A stretch of 64,000 nt of DNA from Formicarius rufipectus (Eukaryota > Chordata > Aves > Passeriformes > Formicariidae). Position numbers and translations under genes: made by a program. Positions within the stretch are counted from its first letter, which is position 1. The number at the start of each line of letters is the position of its first letter. The stretch is from NCBI GenBank assembly GCA_013399695.1, contig VXAU01003708.1, positions 346,266 to 410,265 on the forward strand. Reading direction: 5' to 3'. The notes beneath the pieces are model-generated. The model worked only from the letters and a program-made list of their open reading frames with translations. It was not told the origin of the DNA and made no database searches. Below, one piece after another: positions 23,401 to 35,400 of this stretch.

Positions 23401-26400
23401 CCAGTACAAACTCAGGCAATTCTTTACAGGTGTCACATACCGGGCATCTAGAAAAAATGAAAGGTGCCCAGGTGACCTTCATGGCTGGTCATTCAGGGCT
23501 TGATGAACTGGTAGAAGTGAAGTGCCTTAGAAACTGTGGCCTTGCACACCCAGGCAGTGCAAGGACAAGGCAGGCATGCCCTGGGTACTTATCCAGCCCA
23601 GGCACCCTCCTGGGATGAAAGTTGTGGAGTTAAAAGGTGGTTTATCTGTATCAGAAGACACATAAGAAGGAGATAAGCTGTCAGCAGGTAGGCAGTATGG
23701 AAAGAGGGCTGAAATGAGAAGTCCAGCTAATATCCAAAGAGCTATGCAACTCCATATGGACCTAATGAAGCCAATGCATAAAAGTAAGATTCTTTTTCAT
23801 TAGGGAGCCATACCATGGAGCAGCAGTAACATATGTTCAGCGATGGCCACATCTGCTTCTGAATGTCTGCCCCCCACCTCCTCCACCCAGGAAGGTTACA
23901 AGTCAGAAAGTAGTGATAAGTCATGCTAATTACTTGAATTTGGCTTTGACTCTTCTCCCTGGGGAATGAGACCTCTAATCTCTCTTCCTGACGGGCTCCT
24001 CCTCCCAGATTTCATCTTCTGACCCTTCCTGAAGTATCTACATTGGGAAGACTGACTGAGGTGCAACCTGATAGAAGATGCTCTTCCACAGTAGCTAAAA
24101 TGTTCCCGCTGCTTTCCCCCAATATGGCTCAAGAGGGAACCAGGGCAAAGTTTTCTTACTGACCATGAAATGAAAAGAGCAATCCCAGGAAACCAGATGT
24201 CCCAGTTTCTGCTACATTTATTATAAACCAGCATATATTTGGCCTTAAGGTCTTCTTTCATTATAATGTAGTATCAAAAGGTGTCCTAAATTTGGACTCA
24301 TGAATGCATTTGGCAGAGTTTCTGTGCTATCAAGCATCTGCAGTTATATATGACTATCCAAGCTTAGTTCCCTCACCACTAACAAGCTCACAATGACACA
24401 CAACGCCTGATAGAGGAATTCAGAGCTTCAGTGATCCACTTCCTGCTATGTCCTTGTCTTAACCACACACTCCCTGCCTCAGAAAGGCTCCCAAAATCTC
24501 TGGGAGCCATCCACCTCACTCCCAAAAACAAACCAGTTTCTCTCATTCTGTTGCCATTTGTTACTGATGCTTCTGCTGGTACCCCTCAGGGGATCGCTCA
24601 CCACTCGTTGTGCACGGTGTCTCCAAACACAAAAGGGAAATCTGGATGCAGGGAGTACCATTTAAAATTGTGGTAGAAACAGTGAGTTCTGGAAAACATA
24701 ATTGTTTCTCTTTTCACTCGAAATGCCAAGACTTGAAAGCATTTCTGCTTGCCGAGATAGGTGGATGAGCTGTTGTTTCATTGCAACGCACACAGATGCA
24801 GTTAAATAGTCCCAGATGGAGTCTGAAATATTCCGTAGCAGCCTCTTGGGCAGCGAGTGCATTAACTGCCACAGGAGAAGGCTGTAAAGGCTCCCATCTG
24901 GTCATCCATCAACACTTTTATACATTATCATCAGCAGCCTGCTTGGAGGGAAGGTGTGCCACATTTCTGAAAATCCAATTAGATGATAGCAGCCAGTTCT
25001 CTTTTATCCTCTCTGTTGCTGAGCCATCCAAAGCATTTTTTTAGATTAAAGCAACATCATTTTCCTTCACAGGGGCTGTGCTGCTTTATCTGTATCATGA
25101 CCTGTTCTTTTATGTGCTTTATAATTCTATTATTAATTAGGATTTCAACCCTTTTCCTGCTACTGAAGTGGGACTCACTAGTTTTACGTTCCCAGATCTA
25201 CCTATGTCCCTTTTTTCAGAGCAATATAATTGTCACTCTTCAATTTGTTGATAGTTGCTCTTTTGAGAAGAGATAAGTTACTGCAGCACCTCAGTGTCAG
25301 GGTTTGATGCCAATCCTCTCCCTTACCCTGATGGATCAATTTGCTTTGACTTGAGATATGCAGATGTTTCTGTTGTGACTCTCAACATCACAAGCTGGGA
25401 TGAGTCATCCTCTTTGAGAAGTTTGGAGATTTGTTGCTGAAGAATTGTTTGCAAAGCATGGTAAACTCCTGAGATCTCCAGAAGTAATTCTAGCAGTGTC
25501 ACCTTAAAAGAACAAATTTCCCTCTAGTTTGGGCTTTATATAAAGGTTATTTTAATGGAAAGACTTTAAACTTTCAGGTAAATAATTAGTGTTTTCTCCA
25601 ACGTGATTTTTTTTATCCAGGCATTACATGCTGAGGATGAGCACTTTGATATAGTCTTTATTGATGCTGATCAAAAGAATGCTGTTCACTACTACAGCTT
25701 TGTCATGGATAACCACTTGCTGAGAATGGATGCAGTGATCTGTGTAGAGAATACACTCATGAAAGGACAAGTCTACCTGGAGAATGTATCAGATGAAAAT
25801 GTACTAGCTGTCAGAAAATTAAATTCAGTGATTAATTCAGATCCTCGTGTTGAGCAGGTTAGTGCAATGCCATTGGTTAAGGTGCCCGTGGTGCTGTATC
25901 TATGGATTTTGCAAAGCACTCTTCAAAATGTTTCTTTTGTTGGTGCCATTATCCAGAGGACCTAAAATGAACTCAGATTTTATTGTAATTCACCTCACTT
26001 GAGCTCTAGGTATGAGTTTCCATATTCAGGAATGGTCCCTGCTCTGTCTACATCTTACAGAGTGTTAAAGGCAAGATAAAAGAGGAGCACTTGAGTGAAT
26101 AATCAACTCTACAGCACAACCAAGGAACTGCTGCTCTGCTTTAAAGGCTCTGGGGACTGTAGGGCATCACCAGCACAACAGGAGTCAACAAAATCCTACT
26201 CCAGTGAGAGAGAAAAAAAAAAAGAAGCAATGGGATGCACAAAGAATGTACTGTGGTTTGGAGGCAAAGTGAAAGACATATCCTGCCGGGCTTTAAAGGC
26301 AGGTGTGCCACCCCAGGACAGCAGCCACCAGCTCACTCTCATGCCATGGCTGCACCAGGGTGGCAGAGGGGCTACTATGGTCTGGGGACAATCCTTCATA

Positions 26401-29400
26401 TCAGTGGAATTTGGGTGACAGAAAGCAGAGTACAAAGCAGTTGAGAACTGTGTATACATTGTATTTGCAGGTAATTTTACCTGTGCAGAGCGGACTGAGC
26501 ATCATTCGAAAGATCTGTGTACCTCCAGATGCAGTGATTGAATCCAAGGTGGGTATTTCCTCCCTGTGAGCACTTCTGGGAAAATTTTGCCTCTGCTGAG
26601 GACAAGAACAAAATAATTTTCAGGGGTTTGTTGCCAAGAACCCAGACACACAGTGCTGTGCATCATGGACTTACCAGCTTAGGACTTGGCATCTTCTATC
26701 CTCACTAGTCCAGGGTTACTAAAGCTGTTAAGTGCTGATTCCTTGCAAAGACTTTCGGATCAGCTGGTCCTGTGATGATTCTCAAAGTGGCTGGCAGGCT
26801 GCTTCCTGAATGTCTGTGCCTGTTGCTCTCCAGTCCTTGCCATGCAGGGCAGAGTGGGCAGACGGAGCTGGGGCCCAGCTGTAATGAACTGATATTATGT
26901 TTCTGAAGCAGCTCATTTTTTGCCCTAAGGCAGCACATGATGCCCTCTTATGCTCTCTGAGCTGAATATTTTCATGGCCTTAGATTTTGCTTGTCCTATG
27001 GTGAAGACAGTGATTTTATCTTTCTCCAGTTTATGTAGTGGGCATCATCAAACTGTAATGAAATTCCCATCTGGAATCACAATGGCCTAACTCAGTAAAT
27101 CCAGACTCTAGCATCCTGATTGTTTTGCAGTTTCTGAGCTCTCCCAAAGCTACACCCACTGGTAATTCCTGGCATTTCAAACTCAATATTTTAAACATCT
27201 TGTATTTTCCATTTTGATTCCAGTTAGGGGGAAATGATGTATGGCAGCTGATCAGATGACAGCTTGGTTTAAGTTATTGGCTGATGTCTTTATTTGCGCA
27301 GCAGCCTTGTGAAGATATTTTGATTGCACTCTGCTTGAGCAAAACCCTGCTTTTGGAACCTTGTTCTTTAGCTTCTTTGTCTTTCTGGAGCCAGCTGAGC
27401 CTGAGGGCATGATTGGGCCCTAGGAGGTGAAATAACTCGAAGACTTAATCAGTCAACTTCTAAGACAATGCACCTGATCCATTTCTGAAGGGAAGCCAGG
27501 CTGGGAAATGCATACTCTACTGTCATGTAAGTGGAGTGGTCAGAGCATCTCCCCACTGCACATCTCTTCTGCTCCATTGTCTGTCACCTTAATATTCCTT
27601 TTGAAACCCATATTGGCTTGGATTAGTCATACTTTTTGCATTAACTAATGGGCCAAGAAGACACAGATCCCTCCTCACACTCCCAGCTGTCGCTCGCTGA
27701 GTTCTGCCCCTCACTGTGCAACGTGTGTGTGTTTTGTTGCAGAAAGGAGTGGTGAGGGATGACGTCTTCTGGGGCTGTCACAGGCGGCGCATCCTCGACC
27801 GGCTGCGTCTGGATGGCCAGGTGGCCTTTGTCACCGGCGGGGGACAGGGCATCGGGAGAGCCTTTGCTCACGCCCTGGGGGAAGCCGGTGCCAAAGTGGC
27901 TGTCGTGGACCTGGTCCTTGCCAAGGCGGAGGCGGTGGCGTGTGAGCTCCGCCTCAAAGGTAAGCACGGCACTGACCTGTGATGAGCACTGTAATGGGTG
28001 GCTTTGCCCCTTCAAACCTGACCTGTTCTCTGCAGTGGAATTGCCTTCCATCCAGCTCTGATGGGGAATAAGTTAGAGCAGAGAGTGTTCATGCCATGGT
28101 CACAAAGCTTCTCCTGCACAGGCTGATATCAGTGTTGTCTCAGCAGCCATTGATATCACATCATCTGTAGGATATTTATTAATATAAACTCAACCAGAGA
28201 GGCAAAGTGATCCAAACAAAATTCCTTGCAAGACTGCCCGAAGTGGTGAGCTGTGGCTGACAGGGACAGAGAAGGGTCACCCCTTGCAAGTGAGATCTGT
28301 ACAACCAGCATTGAACAAATAGAAATTGTGTTTCTCAGAGCAAATAAGGCACCACTTCAGGCTTCAGTATGGGTGGGTGACTGACATAGCCTACAAACTC
28401 CCATACCTCCCCTTCCATGCCTACTATCTGGACCATGAGCCAAAACACTAAAACAGAGCAGATGTATTGTCAACCTGAACCTCTCATTCCACCCTCAAAT
28501 GGAAGCAAAGTCATTTTTAAAAAAATCTCTTTCAAACATACATGAAAGGTCAGATATATGGACAAAATTATAATAAATAAAATCCCAAATAAGAGGTAAC
28601 ATCCTTTACAAGCCACTTTTGTTTTAGCAGTAAAACCAGAAAATGTAACATAAAATTGAATTTCCTCCTATAGTTTTGATAAACTGCAATTGTAAAGGGA
28701 AAAACAGAAAAGTGGAAATATAATTTTAATGATAACAGAAAGGAAGTATTACTCATTTTATAATCCCTTTTGTGAGATTGCACCTGAACCTTCTTCAAAG
28801 TTTGATCGTTCATTGTCTCTGAAGATGGAACTTTACCCAGGAAATTTTCAAATTCCCATTTTGGATGAAGTTACCTATATTTATTTCCATTCTGATTTTT
28901 GAAAGCATCTAGGCCGCTAGAAACCATATTCTCCAGCAAAAGCAGACCTTGCAGTTGTATTTCTATCACCCTGTCCCAGGAAGGGGTGAGGAGTGGTGCA
29001 TTTCTGGTTTTGATACCGTCCTGAACCTCCCTAGAGGACTTCTGGAACAAAATGTCCCTGTCTGTACAATGGCACCTCTGGTGAGCAGGAGACTACCCTG
29101 AGCATCAGTGCAATGGTTAAAGCTCTGATCCTAAATAACGAGCTAGGATAGAAAGTGTCCTGTTCCTATTAAAAATTCTTGAGTCATCCAGTCCCTCCTC
29201 CCCTGAAGCTTTTCATTCCCTTATGCACCAAAGCCATATGGCCTTGGCACAAAGTAGCTTTGCCCTCCACGTTAACTTGCCTTTTGGACATTTTTTTCCC
29301 TGTGAGATCCTGCATATCAAGTAGAGCTATTCGGATGGAAATGGGCTACTTGATAGAGCCATGAGACTTTGGATGCCAACAGCCTATTGCAAAACTAACT

Positions 29401-32400
29401 TAACTTATCTCCAGGGCATTTTCAGGAGGAGTTTGATCATCCATCCTTCAATGGCTGCCCTACATGTCTGCTCCTTCAGCAGTGGGCTGCAAGCCCAGAG
29501 GAGGTGAGGGGGGGTGTTCCAAAATGCAGTTGGAGAGGTCGTGAGGCATAGCAAATATTATTGAAGTCTAAAGTAAAGAAAATCTCACTTCTCACTCTTT
29601 ACACATCTTTATCCTTTGAGGTCAAATATTATCTATCAACTTGACCAGTGCATCTGGTCAGGGCACGTCTATTCCATCTCATGACGGTTTTTGAGGTTTC
29701 AAATTCATTGTCGTTCCCTGTTGGAACAAAACCCAAACTTTGTAATGCTTTCGTGAAAGGGAATTATATCCAAATGCCCGTTTTTGGAAAGGATCTGAGA
29801 AGGTCAGGTTTTCAATCTCTTTCTCTCCAGAGGTAACTAGAGAGTCTAGCCTGGACCTCAGAAGCTTTCCCTTGAAAACTTTGGTTGAAATCAATATATT
29901 TCCATGAAACATTTGGGCTTCAAAGAAGTAACATGCTCTGTTGGAAATAAATTTTGACAAAAAGGTTCAGCTTGCTTTACTCTGAAAATATTCACATGAG
30001 TAAATTGAAGCAATCATAGTATTAATATATATTTCCCCTCCTATAATAAGGACAAAGGAGCTGTGACTTTTTTTTCCCCCTCTGTGGTTGTAGATCTCTA
30101 AATCAAAGTTGGAAACGCAGTGCCCCAAGTCATTCCCATACTAATACTTTTTCAAAACATTTTGCTTAGATTGCTTAGAGCTGTTCTGCTTCTTATACCA
30201 AGGAGCCCTTTACTGCCTTTTGGGATGGTGCCTTCATTTCATGATGAGTTTTAAACATCAGAACCCCTGTGATCTCAGTTTTATCTTTGTTAGGCAGCTC
30301 AGGTGTATGTCCCTTGGCTATAGGGGTCTTTGTTTTTAGGTCCTGCATGAATACCTCTTTCAACAGTTGCTAATGGATCCTGACAGAAGAACCGAAAATG
30401 ATGAAACATAACCAAAAAATCCTAAGGGTTACCTTCCACTACACACACCTTTGTCTTCAGGGGGAATCACTGCCTCTACCCTAAGGGAAGAATTAGTCTG
30501 ATGGGATTTTTAAAATGTGCATTTTCACTGTAAACTATGCAAATGCCTCATGCAATGTCACTCCTGATCTTCCTGTCTATATGCAAAGTGTTACTTCCAT
30601 TTATACTGAGAGACCACAGATGAATCCTGTAGCAGGGGGACATGTACATGTCCCCTGCAGAAGGGCACCTCAGGCAGACTGGACATATTGCTGTCTCTCC
30701 AACATGGAGTCTCTGGGCTCCTCTCCTGCCCCTCTCATCACAAAACTGCCTCCATGAGCATCACAAAACCAACCTGAGGGCTGTGGAGATGCACTGGCTC
30801 CATCACACATGCAGCAACATGGTCATGTGGTTGGGCTCTTAACCTCTGGCTCTGTCTGTAGAGTTGAAGCTATTTTTCCATGGTTTATTTATTATTTTTA
30901 ACAGGTTGCTTGGGGAGACAGTAGAGAGACAGAAAGTGGTTTTCCCCCCCCCTCTCTCAGAGTGCAGGGACATCTACTGAATTGATTAAGGTCAAATGTG
31001 GGACTCTGGTTTGAAGTGAGTGTGTCTTCACTGCGTCTTCACTAGACATGTGTGGCACCTTTTGTCTTGTTTTTATGAACTATCTTATAAGATGAAGCTA
31101 TAAATGGGGTGAGAGTTGGAGGGCAGGTGAAGAGTCTCTCTGTTACCATTAGTAACACGCTTGCACACGTTTTGTCTGTAAATTGAGAAAGAAATATTGC
31201 AGCAACTCCCTGTGCGTTAGATGTCTTGATAACAATTAGGAGGAGCAACAGGGGCTGTCTGGCTATTCTTATTCTTTCAGCATACTTAGCATAAAACCTG
31301 AGATAAAATAAGAGGTCTTGTTTTGTGGCAGAACACGCATTCATGTTTTAGCTGGCTGTGTTATATCTCTGCCATGGAAGTCAAGAGGGCTGTGTCATTG
31401 CTGAAGGGGACAGGAGCACCCATGGCCCAGCGTGGGGAGCACCCCAGAGCAGCATCACCTCGAGGAGTGCACTCCGGCAGGCTCCTGAAGGCACTGGACA
31501 TGAGGATGAGCTTTTTCATCCGAAACTCTCTTTCCTTCCGTTTTCACCAAACACCACTGGGCAATGACTGCATTGCCTTCCTTTCATGGAACACTCCATC
31601 TCGGCTTCATTTTGGGAGAGCTTCCTATTCTCCTAGAATAGGCTTAAACCTTCTTTTAAATGTTTTATCAGAATGATCTGTAAGAGGCACCAATGTGGAA
31701 CAATTTTCCTATTTCTATAGAAGTAAAAAATCTTGCTTTAACAGCTGTAACTTCCTACCCATGCACTCTGCTTGCAGACTGCTGATCCATGGTCCAACCC
31801 CAATGGCTGCCTCTCTCCTTTTGAGTTAAGACCCATTTCAGCACAGCCCTTACTGGTGTAGCCTTTTTTTGACTTTCAGGGTGCATGTCATTCCATTTGC
31901 ATCAGGCTATATTGTTTAATAACAAGGGTATTTAAAGCTGATTTTTATACTAAATGAAAAGAAGTTATTTATCGATCAGCACTGGTGCAGAAGTCAGCAG
32001 CTGGATTTATTTTTTCTTTTTTTTTTTTTAGGATAAAAAGCACTTTTCAAATCTGGTAAATCTCTTAACTTGTGTTTGCATTATTCTGGTAGTGTGATTT
32101 GCAGTAAATAAAGCCAGGCAATGTGAGCCATACCTCTGCACCTGCAGGTATTGCCAGTTACTTCCCACCTAAAACTGGTTCAGTTTTGTCTGAGGCTCCC
32201 AGCTGTCTGGATGTTGTAGTTCATCAAGAGAGCGCTTTTGGGACGAATTAATTTGATTTCTGGAGCATCTTAGGGGGATGTGGCATGTAAAAAAAGCATC
32301 TGTAGAGATGCTGATGGATGGGGAAGCTGCAGTTGAGGGTTTGGACAGAAGATGGTGCAGTGTTCCACGCTTCGTCCTGCTGGAGTGACAGCCTTCGCTC

Positions 32401-35400
32401 CCACACCTGGGCTTGGGGTTGGTCTCCAACGAGCAAACCTCGCACCTGTGAGCAACTTTGTAATAACAGCAGTGCAGTAAAAACCTCACATTTTGCTACA
32501 ATTTGTGCAGCAACAAATTAAGGTGGAATATATATGTGATATATTAGCATATATAAAATACATCTATGTATAAAATATCTCTATATATGCATTAATAAAT
32601 AATCATAAAAGATATTTTTTTTTGTTTTTTTCCCCTGCAAATCCCTGTGCTGACTTCATCACTGCTATTTTAATGCAGGGATTAAAAGCCTTGCCCTGGC
32701 AATAGATGTCAGCAAGCCAGAGGATGTGCAAAGGATGGTGGATGCAGTCGTGGCTCGCTGGGGCACAATTCACATCGCGTGCAACAACGCTGGAATCAAT
32801 CTGAACTCTGCAAGTGAAGACACTTCCCTCGAGGAGTGGGACAAAACTTTCAGTGTTAATTTACGAGGATTATTTTTGTGCTGCCAGGTACGTGTGAAAT
32901 GTGCTGATTTGTTGTGCAAATGGGTAGCAATTTTCTAAGTATTTACTTTATCAAGACCTAATAATACTTTATTACTAATTATTATTAAAAAAAATTGCTC
33001 CTAGTTTGGGTGAAGCTAAAGAAAGATTTGTGGATTTCAGTGACAGATTTTGGTCAATATTTTCAAAAACAGCTGGTACTTACTGGCTGCCCAAACCCAG
33101 GCATTTAAGAATGGCCAACATTTTTTGAAGGGTGGTTACTTGCCACATCCTTTAAACCAGAAAGCTTCGGAGGGGCATTCCAAAAATTAGTGATTATTTT
33201 GAGAAAATATTGCCAAGAGTGAAGAAGTGTGAAATGGCAATGAGATTTTTCCTGCATCAGCCATTTTTATACCAAGTTTTTATATCAAGTGCTTAAAAAA
33301 AAATGTGTTAGCACATCAACTCTTCTGAAAAGTGAAGACTAATTTATTATCATGTCATTATTAGCACAATCACAGAAAGGGTCACTGGTCTTTCCTTTAA
33401 TTTCTGTCACAGGCTGCAGGCCGCATTATGCTGAATCAAGGATATGGGAAGATAATTAACACAGCATCTATGGCAAGTTTAATAGGTGAGTGATGAGAGC
33501 TAACAGTTGTGCTTCAGAATCCATATTTTAATTACTACCGATGCTATTTGAATCAATTAAACCTGTATTGGGAAGGAGTAAATCACTGACATTTCGTATT
33601 AGAGGAAATGTACTACAAAATTTTTATTGATATCATTTTTCAACATTTATCTGTCCACTATGTTTTAGAGCACTTATTACTTTTTATAGAAGAGGTGGAG
33701 TCACCTTCTCTGACTCCAGTGCATGGATGGCACGGGAAAGGTGCTGGTATCCTCCCCACTGTTCCAGGCAAACTCCTTGGCGTATGGGAAGCTGAGCTCC
33801 CAGGATGTTCAAAAGCCACCCAAAGGATTTTGTGCCAGTTTTTAGCCCAGTACCCATGGGTTTTATAACATCACTGTTACCAACAGGTGCCTGCACCAAC
33901 GCTGCTGAATCAGCAGCGTCATCAAAGCGCCAATAAACCATTGTAACATATGGAATGAAATCCCTACTGCTGAGCTAATCTGGAAGGCAGTTACATGCTG
34001 GTGAGTTGAAGCCCATGTAACAAAAATTGATCAATTACACAAATTAAGCATAGCCCTTTAGGAATTTATTTTATTGGTCTGGACATCTGTTGCAGTATTG
34101 TCCAAATCCAAAAATCAAATGGTGCCTTGGGTTGCCAAGTTAGGCAAGAAAATCTAGTAGCTATAAAAGTACAACTGAAAACCCCTGTATTAATATCATG
34201 TCCATCTGCTGAATGTTACATAAATATGCAGTCTTTTTATTTTCCTTCAGAATAACGTTTGTTTTTACTGTGCCCAGTTTGACATTCTGACATTCTGCTC
34301 GGTTTATTGCACAGTAACTTTAAATGTTACTTCAAAAATCCACTTATAATGTTGTTGTTAATGTTTTTTCTAGTGTCTTTACCTGCTGTTTTGCTTAAAC
34401 ACAGGCACCACTCCTCCACCCTAACTTTGTAAAGTTACAAAATCTCCCAAAGAAAACAAGTTTTGAAAAGAATGTAGGGCTTTAAATTTCAAACACACCA
34501 GGTTTTCCTGCTCTGCTCTGTGCAGTCGGGCTCTGGTCTGCACTTGGGCTGCCACTATACACATCATTGTCACCAAGCAAAATGTCCTAGGAGGTATTCC
34601 ACCATGGAGAAAGTCAGGAAGTTCTGGGAATTAGCACCAACTGGGGTTCTACTGGTTTTGCACATTGTTCCCAGTCTCACTGCAGTCCAGCAATGGTCTC
34701 CACTGCTTCAGGTGTGGCGTTTCCCAACTTTTCCACTTGGCCTTGGCACAGTTTTGCTGAGCTGGGAGGTGATGCCATTCTACCACAATCCAGCCCAGAG
34801 TCAGCTTGGGGCTGCACCTCCTTGGCTGGCGAGCCAATCCCAGAGATTCACCTGAGGGTCATGTTTGAGGGAAGCACTGGTCCTGGAACAGGAATGAACA
34901 TTGGAAAGCAGTCCTGAGAGCAGCCTGGAAGGGTCATCCCAAGATGTATTTAAATATCAGTAAAAGTTAATGCATGCTAGGCCAAAAGTTAAGAGATGAA
35001 GAGATGTGTTTACCTTCTGAACCTGTTTGAATCTTGGCATTGAAATAATCTAGTAGTTATGAAACTACGACTGAAAACCACGATGTTCATATCATGTCCA
35101 TCTGCTGAATGTTAAATAAATATGTTGGTTGGTTGGTTATTTAAGTATGTTGGCCAACTGGCATAGTATGAAATGTTTCTAGAAATAGTTAGGGGATATT
35201 TTTTTGTTGTTGTTTTAGGTTGAGTCCTTCCTCAGAGATACAGGAAAATGAGGAGACACTTCGCAGGATAGGGAGGTTTTTGTTTGTGATTTTTCAGATT
35301 CACTGCTCAGAATCAGTTTTAATTAATTGAAGATAAGCTGCATACATTTTGCATATGTGCATTTTGATTCTGGTATTTCACTGGAGTTATTCCAGGCGTA

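Noticed and set aside
27716..27742. In-frame upstream extension of MT-Ox exon 7 as a new start site
   Set aside because: The first codon is GTG, not ATG, and the stretch is the pyrimidine tract and acceptor of intron 6.
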